64,000 bases of DNA, taken from NCBI RefSeq assembly GCF_900637655.1, contig NZ_LR134384.1:806001-870000 (forward strand), written 5' to 3'. This document shows, one piece after another, positions 18,813-28,143 of this stretch. A model generated the notes under the pieces. The model did no database searches, had not been told where the DNA came from, and saw nothing but the letters and a program-made list of their open reading frames with translations. How positions within the stretch are numbered: the stretch's first letter is position 1; every line of letters starts with the position of its first letter. This stretch comes from Segatella oris. GTDB lineage: Bacteria > Bacteroidota > Bacteroidia > Bacteroidales > Bacteroidaceae. The translations under genes were made by a program, and so were the position numbers.

Positions 18813-20648
18813 ATGAGCGATATTATACAACTCCTGCCCGATTCTGTGGCCAATCAGATTGCAGCTGGTGAGGTCATACAGCGTCCGGCATCTGTCGTCA
18901 AGGAATTGGTTGAGAATGCTGTCGATGCAGGGGCAAAGAACATACAAGTGCAGGTCATTGATGCAGGTAAGACTTCTATACAGGTTATTGATGACGGGAA
19001 AGGCATGTCGGAAACCGATGCGCGCCTATCTTTTGAACGTCATGCCACTTCAAAAATCCGAAAGGCTGACGACCTGTTCGCTCTCCGCACGATGGGATTT
19101 CGTGGTGAGGCTTTGGCTTCAATAGCTGCTGTGGCACAGGTTGAACTGAAAACCCGGCAGGAGAAAGACGAGATCGGAACGCATCTGTCGATTGCTGGAA
19201 GCCGTTTTGTAGGACAAGAACCTTGTTCTTGTTCGGTAGGTTGCAGCTTTTCCATAAATAGTTTGTTCTATAATGTGCCTGCACGGAGGAAGTTTCTGAA
19301 GTCCAATTCCACTGAATTGAATAACATTATCACGGCTTTTGAGCGCATTGCCTTGGTCTATCCTGATATATCCTTTTCACTTCACAGCAATGGCACAGAA
19401 CTGTTCAACCTCAAGGCAGGTGTACTTCGTCAGCGTATCATAGATATCTTTGGCAAACGTCTTAATCAGGAACTGCTTTCTGTAAATGTAGATACGACGA
19501 TGTGTCGCATCAATGGTTTCGTGGGCAAACCGCAATCAGCGCGCAAGAAAGGGGCACATCAATACTTGTTTGTTAATGGGCGCTATATGAAACATCCTTA
19601 TTTCAATAAGGCTGTGACGGCCGCTTTCGAACGGTTAGTGCCTGCCGGTGAGCAAGTTCCTTATTTTCTTTATTTCGAAGTGGCTCCCGAAGATATTGAT
19701 GTTAATATTCATCCTACGAAAACAGAGATTAAATTCGAGAACGAAGTTCCTATCTGGCAGATACTCTCTGCTGCTGTCAAGGAGGCTGTCGGTATGTTCA
19801 ATGATATTCCTTCAATAGACTTTGACACTGAAGGACGACCTGACATTCCGGTTTATAATCCCGGTGAAAGTGTAACAGCTCCTACGCTGAAATATAATCC
19901 CGACTATAATCCTTTCCGCTCTTCCGCAGGTTCTTCGCGTTCTTCCTCTGCTTCCAACCGTTGGGATGACCTATATCAGGCAGCACAGCATCAGCCAAGT
20001 CAGGAGACAGAACTCTTTTCTTCAAAGATGACATCGCCCGAAACGACAGATGAACCCCAATCTGCAGAGAATGTCATTGCCGAAAAATCACCGGCTCACT
20101 ATCAGTATAAGGGGCGCTATATCATGACAGCTGTGAAGTCAGGACTGATGATTATCGATCAGCACCGGGCACATGTGCGCATCCTTTTCGATCGTTATCA
20201 GGAACAGCTGAAGTGCCGGGAAGCTGCTTCACAGAAGGTTTTGTTCCCGGAGAATGTTCATTTCTCAGCTTCAGAAGAGGTTACGCTGACGAAGATAATG
20301 CCGGAATTGCAGGGCCTGGGCTTTGATTTTAATGCGATGGGTGGCTCAAGTTATGCTGTACAGGCAATCCCTGCAGGGCTTGAAGGACTTGATTTCTCAA
20401 GTCTTCTGCATGACATGATTGCTTCTGCACAAGAGAAACCCACTGCTATCCGAGATGAAATCAGCAGTGCTTTGGCTTTGACAATGGCCCGAAAAGCTGC
20501 AATCCCACAAGGACAGGTGCTGAATAATGATGAAATGGAAAACATCTTCAACATGCTTTTCGCCTCATCGAATCCCAATTATACACCTGATGGGAAAAAC
20601 ATCCTCTGCATCTTGAAACAGAACGAAATAGAACATCTTTTAGATTAA
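18813..20648 (+). CDS. mutL: DNA mismatch repair protein MutL
   Basis: A 611-residue MutL. The GHKL ATPase is complete: [17 protein letters not shown], and [15 protein letters not shown] Ser-rich linker covers about 360-420, followed by the dimerisation domain. The C-terminal motif is [13 protein letters not shown]; the metal-binding DQHA-x2-E-x4-E of endonuclease-type MutL is altered (A to R, E to V), and the tail reads NYTPDGKN where CPHGRP would be expected. The protein is therefore predicted to lack nicking activity, as in Escherichia coli. It is the last gene of the guaB run. Confidence 0.96.
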   Translation: MSDIIQLLPDSVANQIAAGEVIQRPASVVKELVENAVDAGAKNIQVQVIDAGKTSIQVIDDGKGMSETDARLSFERHATSKIRKADDLFALRTMGFRGEALASIAAVAQVELKTRQEKDEIGTHLSIAGSRFVGQEPCSCSVGCSFSINSLFYNVPARRKFLKSNSTELNNIITAFERIALVYPDISFSLHSNGTELFNLKAGVLRQRIIDIFGKRLNQELLSVNVDTTMCRINGFVGKPQSARKKGAHQYLFVNGRYMKHPYFNKAVTAAFERLVPAGEQVPYFLYFEVAPEDIDVNIHPTKTEIKFENEVPIWQILSAAVKEAVGMFNDIPSIDFDTEGRPDIPVYNPGESVTAPTLKYNPDYNPFRSSAGSSRSSSASNRWDDLYQAAQHQPSQETELFSSKMTSPETTDEPQSAENVIAEKSPAHYQYKGRYIMTAVKSGLMIIDQHRAHVRILFDRYQEQLKCREAASQKVLFPENVHFSASEEVTLTKIMPELQGLGFDFNAMGGSSYAVQAIPAGLEGLDFSSLLHDMIASAQEKPTAIRDEISSALALTMARKAAIPQGQVLNNDEMENIFNMLFASSNPNYTPDGKNILCILKQNEIEHLLD

Positions 20649-20759
20649 AATATGTAAAAAAAGATAATTGAAAGAGAATAATCACTATCTTTGTATATTA
20701 GCATAAAAGAGAATAATACAATTCAGATAGCGAAATATTAATATTAGTTTTTATTTATT

Positions 20760-21929
20760 ATGAGAAAATTATTGATGGGTCTTGCTTTGTTTAGCATGTC
20801 TATGACTGCTTTTGCACAGGAAGCAGATCCAACATTAAAGTACAGTGTGGCTACTAATTCGTTTTGGAGCAACTGGTTTATTCAGGTAGGTGGTGACTAT
20901 AACATCTGGTATTCCAATCAAGAGCATGGCCGTCATCTTGACAATGGTGGTGATTACAACTTCTTGAGTAAGCAGCGTCGCACTTTCGGAGCTTCTGTTG
21001 CTATTGGTAAATGGTTCACTCCAGGCATTGGTCTTCGCACGAAACTGCAAGGTTTCAATTCCAAGAAAGTTGGTGCTGTAGGCGTGACTTCACAGCATTT
21101 CTGGAGCTTGAATGAGCATATCATGTTCAATTTAAGCAATCTTTTCTTAGGTTACAACCCTAATCGGGTGTGGCATCTTACCCCATTCGTCGGTGGTGGT
21201 GTTGCCCGAAACATGTCGGTTAACCGTTATGTAATGCAGCTAAGTGCTGGTATTAATTCTTCCTGGAGACTTTGCCGTAATCTTGATATCTATGCAGAAG
21301 CAGGCTGGAATCGTATGGAAGATGATTTCGATGGCTTTGAGGGTGCTGCATTGCTTAATACTCACAATGGTCGTGGTTGGGAGGATAAGGATAATCACCT
21401 CTATGCAGAAGTTGGTCTGACCTTCAAGCTTGGTAAGGCTACTTGGAACAAGACTCCTGATGTAGCTGCTATCAAGGCACTGTCTCAGTCACAGATTGAT
21501 GCCCTCAATTCACAGCTCAATGATGCCAATGCTGAGAACGACAAGCTTCGCAAGCAGCTTGCAGAGAAGCCAAAGACAACCGTGCTGACAAAGAGTGTCA
21601 AAGAATTCATCACAACGCCAATCTCTGTATTCTTCAATATCGGTAAGATTAATGTAGCGTTGCTGAAAGACCTTGTAAACGTTCGTGCACTTGCTAAGTA
21701 TGCCATTGCCAACAAGTCTAATATCCTCGTTACGGGTTATGCAGACTCCTCAACAGGTACTCCTGCCATCAACCAGAGACTTTCAGAGCAGCGTGCAAAC
21801 ACAGTTCTTGAAGAACTTGTCAAGATGGGTGTAGACCGTTCTAAGATTAGAACTGCTGCAAGTGGAGGTGTTCAGATACTCGAATATCCTGATTACGACC
21901 GTCGTGCAACAGTTCAGATTGTAGACTAA
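20760..21929 (+). CDS. OmpA-family outer-membrane protein
   Basis: A 389-residue protein with a signal peptide (MRKLLMGLALFSMSMTAFAQ), an N-terminal beta-barrel of about 210 residues, an Asn/Lys-rich helix (SQIDALNSQLNDANAENDK) and a C-terminal OmpA peptidoglycan-binding domain (ILVTGYADSSTGTPAINQRL, then SEQRANTVLEEL). It links outer membrane and cell wall. A TATCTTTG box lies at 20686-20693. It is monocistronic and ends in a strong terminator. Such proteins are usually abundant in Prevotella and Bacteroides. Confidence 0.92.
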   Translation: MRKLLMGLALFSMSMTAFAQEADPTLKYSVATNSFWSNWFIQVGGDYNIWYSNQEHGRHLDNGGDYNFLSKQRRTFGASVAIGKWFTPGIGLRTKLQGFNSKKVGAVGVTSQHFWSLNEHIMFNLSNLFLGYNPNRVWHLTPFVGGGVARNMSVNRYVMQLSAGINSSWRLCRNLDIYAEAGWNRMEDDFDGFEGAALLNTHNGRGWEDKDNHLYAEVGLTFKLGKATWNKTPDVAAIKALSQSQIDALNSQLNDANAENDKLRKQLAEKPKTTVLTKSVKEFITTPISVFFNIGKINVALLKDLVNVRALAKYAIANKSNILVTGYADSSTGTPAINQRLSEQRANTVLEELVKMGVDRSKIRTAASGGVQILEYPDYDRRATVQIVD

Positions 21930-21979
21930 GTTCATATCATATACAAGAATACTCTGTAGAGTTCTTGACAATACAAGAG

Positions 21980-22016
21980 CAGCCTTAACCAATTATCGGG
22001 TTGAGGCTGTTTTTTT
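21980..22016 (+). terminator. Terminator of the OmpA-family gene
   Basis: CAGCCTTAACC pairs with GGGTTGAGGCTG (one G-T pair) across a short loop and is followed by seven T. Confidence 0.85.
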
Positions 22017-22025
22017 ATCCTTTTA

Positions 22026-22057
22026 TTTGCACGTGTCAGATAAATTGACTACTTTTG
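22026..22057 (+). promoter_or_regulatory. Promoter of tRNA-Val copy 1
   Basis: TTTG (22026-22029) and TACTTTTG (22050-22057) are 20 bases apart. The same pair and spacing occurs in mirror image at copy 2. Confidence 0.7.
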
Positions 22058-22077
22058 TAATCGCCTTACAAAAGTAA

Positions 22078-22152
22078 GGGCGTTTAGCTCAGCTGGTTTA
22101 GAGCATCTGCCTTACAAGCAGAGGGTCGGCGGTTCGAATCCGTCAACGCCCA
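22078..22152 (+). tRNA. tRNA-Val (anticodon TAC), copy 1
   Basis: 75 bases. Acceptor GGGCGTT/AACGCCC with discriminator A, D-arm GCTC..GAGC, anticodon loop TTACAAG inside CTGCC/..GCAG, and a T-arm with GGTTCGAATCC. CCA is not encoded. The 75-base gene recurs without change at 22993-23067 on the other strand. Confidence 0.97.
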
Positions 22153-22164
22153 CAAGGGGTGTTT

Positions 22165-22199
22165 CCCTGTAGTCTTTCGGGATTGCAGGGATTTTTTTT
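22165..22199 (+). terminator. Terminator of tRNA-Val copy 1
   Basis: CCCTGTAGTC pairs with GGATTGCAGGG with wobble pairs, followed by eight T. Confidence 0.75.
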
Positions 22200-22433
22200 G
22201 CTTTTGTTCTCTTTAATCTTTGGATTTTCTCTCTGTTTATTGTTGATTTGGAGGGCTTAAGGAACTGAAATGAACTGTTTCTCCTGACTTTAATTCGTAA
22301 GAATTTCGTTATGCGAGGGTCGTATTTCTAATATTGTAGCGATGAATAATATTTTTCATGCTGTCTTTTCTGTTGCAATTAGTGAGCGATATGCCTTGTA
22401 AACGAGAAATAGGTTAAATCTTATCAAGGAACT

Positions 22434-22690
22434 TTACAATTGCCCTCAAATGCTTAACGAATTCAAAAACAGATTTATCCTCGTTCGAAATACGCACGGT
22501 ATTCAGTGAGTTTGCAATGTGTTAGCAATCAAAACATTACGGAAATCAAGGCATATTATGAGGTGAAATTACGCCGAAAAACCATGTTATTTGCATCAAA
22601 TCAGCACATAACTTGCTTTATTTTATCCCGCAATCTGATGCAGATAACACGGTGATTAGCGTCAGATTGCAGTATAGGATGATAGAAGTG
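22434..22690. repeat. Dispersed intergenic repeat, copy 1
   Basis: No gene. The first 170 bases align by eye with 31310-31477 (shared blocks TTTACAATTG, GCTT.A.GAATT, TTTGCAAT, ATTACGC.GAAAAA.CATGT). The right part contains a hairpin, GCAATCTGATGC (from about 22631) against GCGTCAGATTGC, and shares TGATGCAGAT.ACACG with 40050-40070. The rest of the 840-base tRNA interval holds nothing else I can identify. Confidence 0.55.
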
Positions 22691-22945
22691 AGGGCATCGA
22701 AGCTATAAAATGGCTTCGCGCAAGCGCCGAAGTGGTTTTGCAGATGCACAGAAAGCGCATTTTCAGTTCTATTTGGTGCGGCCGAAAAGTGTTAAAAACG
22801 AGATATTAATTTTACAAAAGTCATCTTTCAAATTCCTCTGTATTGCTCTCTAAAATGAGAGTCAAAGCAGCTTGTATAGTTATTGTTTAACCTCCATTCC
22901 ATTTCATTTTGTCTTTCAGTAAGGTTTCGGTGATATCACAAGGCG

Positions 22946-22986
22946 ATAAAAAATAAAAAGAGGCTTGAACCAAATCAAACCTCTTT
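22946..22986 (-). terminator. Terminator of tRNA-Val copy 2
   Basis: AAAGAGGCTTGA (22957-22968) pairs with TCAAACCTCTTT (22975-22986) with one mismatch; on the minus strand it runs into a T-rich stretch. Confidence 0.75.
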
Positions 22987-22992
22987 CTCTTG

Positions 22993-23067
22993 TGGGCGTT
23001 GACGGATTCGAACCGCCGACCCTCTGCTTGTAAGGCAGATGCTCTAAACCAGCTGAGCTAAACGCCC
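22993..23067 (-). tRNA. tRNA-Val (anticodon TAC), copy 2, convergent with copy 1
   Basis: Reverse complement is base-for-base the same 75-base tRNA-Val as at 22078-22152. The two genes point toward each other. The 15 bases in front of both are also the same, and the promoter boxes and their spacing are conserved. Confidence 0.97.
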
Positions 23068-23087
23068 TTACTTTTGTAAAGCGATTG

Positions 23088-23119
23088 CAAAGGTAAATAT
23101 AATCTGTGAAAGAGCCAAA
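23088..23119 (-). promoter_or_regulatory. Promoter of tRNA-Val copy 2
   Basis: Minus strand TTTG (23119-23116) and TACCTTTG (23095-23088), 20 bases apart. Confidence 0.7.
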
Positions 23120-23639
23120 CAAACGCTATTATATTTTATCTTTTTTAAGAAAACAAACTATTCTAACTTACCTTGATTTTCACCTTGAAGCTCTCTGTTT
23201 TTCTCTATCCATGCTCCTCGATTCCCATTTCTTTCAGTTTAAGGAGTAATATAAAGCCTGTGACTGACGATTTAGTTTCACCATGTATCGAATTATCATG
23301 AAACTTGTGATTTCATTGATAAGTTGTTGTTATCCAACTACTTATACCCTGCGTCTGATTTGCTGTCAGTAGCTTGCTTGAACAGACTCTTATCTTGAAA
23401 TGTTAAAAATGAAAATTCCAAGCAGATTATTTGGTGTTATAATACAATTTATTTATATATGCAAAACCTAAAGCTTATCTATAAACTCTAAAATATTAAA
23501 AAAATAACCTCGTTCCCACGGGAAATATGAATGCCAGGAGGCAAAAAGAGCAACATAAATAAAATCTACTAACCGCATGATGAACGAAGTTTCACCTGCT
23601 CATATTCATCAGAATTACATTTCAAACCTAAATAACTAT
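23120..23639. other. Intergenic leader region of uptake locus A
   Basis: AT-rich, without a credible gene. I see no clear TAnnTTTG box; a small hairpin-like CGTTCCCACGGGAA lies at about 23512-23525, so the locus A transcript may have a structured leader. Confidence 0.35.
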
Positions 23640-24986
23640 ATGTCTGATTTTATTAACAAGTTGACCAAGTCAACGTTTCTGTTCTTAGCGACAGGGCTTT
23701 CGATGGGATTAGTATCCTGTTCGGATGATTATCGTTATGAGGCACCTAAGATTGGGGGAATACCCTTTAATCGGTCGCTTCCTGTGGCAGTTTCGGAGAT
23801 ACTTCCTGACTCAGGAGGTTATCTTACGCAGTTTGTAATCAAGGGTTCCAACTTTGGAACCGACCCTTCTAAGATTGATGTTATCTTCAATGGCAACCGC
23901 AAGGCTACTGTTGTAAGTTCAGATGGCACGACGCTGTATGGTATTTGTCCGAAGCAGGAAAATGGTCTTAATCAGGTTACCGTGCGTGTAGACTCTGTCG
24001 GTGACCCTACTGTATGTCCTAATCGGTTTAAGTATACTAAGGTGGAGCGCGTTTCTGTGTTGGCTGGAAAGACAGGAAATGGCGGCTATGTAGATGGCAA
24101 TCCTATTGATGCCCGCTTCAATTATATGTATGGTGTGGGTGTTGTTACGGGCAATAATGTCATCGTTATGGAAGGCCGAAACAATCGTGTGCGCATGATT
24201 TCAGAGACAGATAACAAGGTGATTACGCTGTTGACAGGTGGTCCCAACTTTGGACATCCGGCCGTAACAGCCAACCGAAAGCGCCTTTATGCTATTCAGA
24301 TTCAGCAGCCTCACGCAGTATATTGCTTTGATCAGACCAACAACTGGAGTGCCAAACGACTTGCTACAAGTCTGCAATACAAAGATGGTGCGAGCCAGTT
24401 GAAAACAGTTGATGGCGACATCTATGCCTGTGCAATGGACGACGAAGAGAAGTTTCTCTACTTCCGTGACCATAAAGGCCGTTTCGGTCGTATGGAAATT
24501 GCTAATCCCGACAATGTAGAAATACTCAATGAGAATTGTGGAACGGTCGACAAGAATACTTCTTATTTAGCTTGGAGCAAGGTAGATAAATGCTTCTACT
24601 TGTCGGTTCAGAATGCACAATGTATTTATAAGGTGTCTAAGGACGGTCAGACCGTTGAGCAGTTTGCTGGTTTCAATGGTGTAGGTTCGCAGGACGGAGC
24701 ACGCATGAGCGCTTCTTTCAAGAACCCGACCGGCATGGCTTTCGATGTGGATGGTAACATGTATGTCACAGAATCTATGGGGTTCACTATCCGTAAGATA
24801 GGACATACAGACGGAATGGTGACTACTGTGGCCGGTATTTATACCAAGTCAGATAATAATAAGGTGGAAGGTCTTCCCTTGGAAACCACGTTCAACTATC
24901 CTTACGATATCTCTGTTGATGATGAAGGCAACTTCTATATCATTGAAGGATGGGGTAGTGATGTGCGTAAGTTTGCCATTGAATAA
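23640..24986 (+). CDS. Surface lipoprotein with IPT/TIG domain and NHL repeats (locus A)
   Basis: A 448-residue lipoprotein when started at ATG 23640, which gives the signal MSDFINKLTKSTFLFLATGL followed by MGLVSC; the in-frame ATG at 23577 adds a hydrophilic leader and is unlikely. Residues about 50-130 are an IPT/TIG Ig-like domain (VSEILPDSGGYLTQFVIKGSNFG, shortened). The rest is an NHL six-bladed propeller, with GVGVVTGNNVIVMEGRNNRV-like, GSQDGARMSASFKNPTGMAF and DVDGNMYVTES blades. Proteins of this type act as surface ligand-binding components of SusC/D systems. It begins the four-gene set 45 bases ahead of susC. Its paralogue in locus B is at 51493-52977. Confidence 0.85.
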   Translation: MSDFINKLTKSTFLFLATGLSMGLVSCSDDYRYEAPKIGGIPFNRSLPVAVSEILPDSGGYLTQFVIKGSNFGTDPSKIDVIFNGNRKATVVSSDGTTLYGICPKQENGLNQVTVRVDSVGDPTVCPNRFKYTKVERVSVLAGKTGNGGYVDGNPIDARFNYMYGVGVVTGNNVIVMEGRNNRVRMISETDNKVITLLTGGPNFGHPAVTANRKRLYAIQIQQPHAVYCFDQTNNWSAKRLATSLQYKDGASQLKTVDGDIYACAMDDEEKFLYFRDHKGRFGRMEIANPDNVEILNENCGTVDKNTSYLAWSKVDKCFYLSVQNAQCIYKVSKDGQTVEQFAGFNGVGSQDGARMSASFKNPTGMAFDVDGNMYVTESMGFTIRKIGHTDGMVTTVAGIYTKSDNNKVEGLPLETTFNYPYDISVDDEGNFYIIEGWGSDVRKFAIE

Positions 24987-25030
24987 GCAAGAACCCCATA
25001 TTTCGTATTCTAATTCCAAAAAACAAGACA

Positions 25031-28000
25031 ATGAAACATATAAAGATATTCATGCTGTTGTTTGTCATGATGATTGTCAGTTCGGCTTTCGCTCAAGGCA
25101 AATTCATGGTAGCAGGTACCGTCATGGATGAGAATGGAGGACCGCTCATCGGTGTAACTGTAAAGTGTACTGATAAGAGTGTAGGTGGTGTTGTGACCGA
25201 TTTGGACGGGAAATTCCGTGTGAAAGATATTCCCAACAATGCTGTTTTGGAGTTTACTTACCTTGGCTATAAGAAGTTTGTTTATAAAGTAAATTATAAC
25301 AAGGAGGGGCTTAAAGTGGTGATGCGACAGGATATTGGCGACCTTGATGAGGTGGTTGTCGTTGCTGCGGGTACGCAGAAGAAGGTTTCCATGACAGGAG
25401 CTATCACCACCGTGAAGCCTGAAAATCTCGATGTTCCTGCTACATCAATCACCAATATGCTTGGTGGTAACGTCCCAGGCATTATCGCTGTGACGCGAAG
25501 TGGTGAACCTGGCAGCGACTTTTCAGAGTTCTGGATCCGTGGTATCAGCACTTTCGGGGCTAATTCATCAGCACTTGTGCTCATAGATGGTATAGAAGGC
25601 AACCTCAACGACCTTGATGCGTCAGATATAGAGAGCTTCTCTATCTTGAAAGATGCTTCTGCAACGGCTGTCTATGGTGTGCGCGGTGCTAACGGTGTGA
25701 TTGTCGTTACGACTAAAAGCGGTAAGGCCGGCAAGCTGAGAATTAACTTCAAGACCAACTTTATCATGAGTGAAAACGGTCGTGAACCTGAATATTGCGA
25801 TGCCTATACCTATGCAAAGTTAGCCAATGAAGCACAAATGGCGCGTGGAAATGCTCCGAAATATACGCCGACAGAACTTGAACTCTTCCGCACAGGCCTT
25901 GATCCCGATCTTTATCCTAACGTGAACTGGCGTGACGTTATCCTTAACAAACGCGTATGGCAGAACCAGGAATTCCTCAGTGTTGCAGGCGGTGGAACGG
26001 CTGCACGCTATTATCTTTCATTGAGTATTCTTAGCAAGGACGGCGTATTCAAGCAGGATAAATCATGTCATGACTATAACACTAATGTCGGTTATACTAA
26101 GTATTCTTTCCTCTCTAAGATAGATGCAAACCTAACAAAACGCACGACTTTGAGTCTGAAACTCAATCAGGTGATTGTAGATAATGACGGCCCCGGATTA
26201 TCAGATAACAATACGTTGTGGAGCGCACAGGCCAACCTTACGCCTGTAACTATGCCTGTAAAATATTCAAATGGGCAGCTTTCATCTTACGGAAAGAATG
26301 GCGATCAGATCTCTCCTTACGTTCAATTGAATGAAATGGGCTACAAACAGAACCGCCGTTTGAATACCGATCTCTCGGTAGTCATAGACCAAAACCTTGA
26401 TTTCCTTACCAAAGGACTGAAGGTACGCGGTATGTTCTCCTATTCTGGTCAGTCAGAACACAACACTACTCATTTCAAGATGCCTGATGTTTATATTGCC
26501 AAGGGACGCTATGGTGACGGTTCGTTACATACAGAAAGAACTATTGAGAAGAAAGATGAAAGCTATGGTCAGCAGGTAATCTTCAACAGAAATTACTATT
26601 GGGAGCTTAATGGTAGCTACAACCGCAAGTTTGGTGATCACTCCTTGGGTGCCCTCATGATGTTCTATTTGCAAAGTAAGTCGTTCTCATATAAGGATGG
26701 AAAGAATGTAAATTCAGTCATCGGAGCTATTCCCTATCGTAACGAAGCACTCTCCGGGCGTGTAACTTATGGTTACAAAGATACCTATTTCACAGAGTTC
26801 AACCTTGGTTATACAGGGTCAGAACAGTTCCAGACGGGGCATCGTTTTGGTTGGTTCCCAGCTATTTCAGGTGGTTGGATCCCCACACAATATAAGTGGG
26901 TGCAGAAGAACATGGCTTGGTTGGATTACTTTAAACTGCGTGCTTCCTACGGACTTGTTGGAAATGACCGCATCGGTGGAACGCGTTTCCCCTATATTAC
27001 GACCATAACTAATGGCAATGCAGGCTGGAATAGCCTCTATGGTTCACGTCGTGAAGGGCAGGTAGGTACCGATGGACTCGTTTGGGAAAAGGCCAAAAAG
27101 TTTGATATCGGTATTGATGCTCATTTCTTGAAAGGCATGATTGAACTCACAGTTGACTATTTCAAGGACAATCGTACAGGTATCTTCCAACAGCGTGCTA
27201 CCGTTCCTGACGAGATTGGATTAGAGTCATTGCCTTGGGCTAACATTGGTTCTATGAAATCTCATGGTATGGATGGCAACATCACTTTCACCAAAAACTG
27301 GAATCAAGACTGGCGTACAACGCTCCGTGGTAACTTTACTTATTCACGAAATAAGGTTACTAACTGGGAACAGTCAGACATTCGTTATCCTTATCAGTCA
27401 TATACCGGAGTGCCTTATGGTGTTCAGCGTGGATTGATAGCCCTTGGTTTGTTCAAGGACTGGGATGATGTTTACAGCTCACCGAAGCAGAGTTATGAGT
27501 CAAAAGTATATCCTGGTGATATCAAGTATAAGGATGTGAACAATGATGGTGTCATCAATGATGATGATATTGTACCGCTTTCATATTCCAATACACCTGA
27601 AATCCAATATGGTTTTGCTGCTGAGGTGAAGTGGAAGAAGATAACCGTGAGTGCGTTGTTTGAGGGAACCGGTCACAGCACTTTCTTCTATGGAGGCACT
27701 GGCTTCTATCCATTTGCATGGGAAGCCACAGGAAACTTGCTGACTATAGCAGCCGACCAGAACAACCGTTGGACACCACGTGAGATCTCTGGAACCGAAG
27801 CAACCGAGAATCCTAATGCTCGTTTCCCGCGCCTTACCTATGGAGAGAACCGCAATAACAACCGTGCATCGACCTTCTGGCTTGCCAACAACAGTTATTT
27901 GCGCTTTAAGAACTTGACCATTCGCTACTCATTCAATCACCCTTGGTTGAGCAAGACACTGGGTGTTTCGAATATTGATGCCAGTTTCATTGTGAACAAC

Positions 28001-28111
28001 ATCTGCACTTGGGATAACATCAAGCTCTGGGATCCGGGCCAGGTGGCAAGCAATGGTGCTGCATATCCTATCCAACGCACGTACACATTGCAGTTCAACG
28101 TGAACTTCTAA
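25031..28111 (+). CDS. SusC-like TonB-dependent outer-membrane transporter (locus A)
   Basis: A 1026-residue protein: signal peptide ending SSAFAQ, carboxypeptidase-regulatory-like domain (VAGTVMDENGGPLIGVTVKC), TonB-box region DEVVVVAAGTQKK, plug with the SusC signature WIRGISTFGANSSALVLIDG, then a 22-strand barrel ending YTLQFNVNF. It would import the ligand captured by the SusD-like and IPT lipoproteins, powered through TonB. It is 33 bases from the SusD gene. The plug region is clearly related to the locus B SusC but the two differ at many positions, so they are old paralogues. The ligand is unknown. Confidence 0.95.
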   Translation: MKHIKIFMLLFVMMIVSSAFAQGKFMVAGTVMDENGGPLIGVTVKCTDKSVGGVVTDLDGKFRVKDIPNNAVLEFTYLGYKKFVYKVNYNKEGLKVVMRQDIGDLDEVVVVAAGTQKKVSMTGAITTVKPENLDVPATSITNMLGGNVPGIIAVTRSGEPGSDFSEFWIRGISTFGANSSALVLIDGIEGNLNDLDASDIESFSILKDASATAVYGVRGANGVIVVTTKSGKAGKLRINFKTNFIMSENGREPEYCDAYTYAKLANEAQMARGNAPKYTPTELELFRTGLDPDLYPNVNWRDVILNKRVWQNQEFLSVAGGGTAARYYLSLSILSKDGVFKQDKSCHDYNTNVGYTKYSFLSKIDANLTKRTTLSLKLNQVIVDNDGPGLSDNNTLWSAQANLTPVTMPVKYSNGQLSSYGKNGDQISPYVQLNEMGYKQNRRLNTDLSVVIDQNLDFLTKGLKVRGMFSYSGQSEHNTTHFKMPDVYIAKGRYGDGSLHTERTIEKKDESYGQQVIFNRNYYWELNGSYNRKFGDHSLGALMMFYLQSKSFSYKDGKNVNSVIGAIPYRNEALSGRVTYGYKDTYFTEFNLGYTGSEQFQTGHRFGWFPAISGGWIPTQYKWVQKNMAWLDYFKLRASYGLVGNDRIGGTRFPYITTITNGNAGWNSLYGSRREGQVGTDGLVWEKAKKFDIGIDAHFLKGMIELTVDYFKDNRTGIFQQRATVPDEIGLESLPWANIGSMKSHGMDGNITFTKNWNQDWRTTLRGNFTYSRNKVTNWEQSDIRYPYQSYTGVPYGVQRGLIALGLFKDWDDVYSSPKQSYESKVYPGDIKYKDVNNDGVINDDDIVPLSYSNTPEIQYGFAAEVKWKKITVSALFEGTGHSTFFYGGTGFYPFAWEATGNLLTIAADQNNRWTPREISGTEATENPNARFPRLTYGENRNNNRASTFWLANNSYLRFKNLTIRYSFNHPWLSKTLGVSNIDASFIVNNICTWDNIKLWDPGQVASNGAAYPIQRTYTLQFNVNF

Positions 28112-28143
28112 GTGAATAAATAATCTATTAACGACGATTCAAT

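Noticed and set aside
22078..23067. Integrative element flanked by att sites in tRNA-Val
   Set aside because: Integration gives direct repeats of a tRNA end; here full genes lie inverted and no integrase is between them.
22916..23122. 68-codon minus-strand frame overlapping tRNA-Val
   Set aside because: Translation of a tRNA gene; the peptide contains the usual tRNA-shadow pattern.
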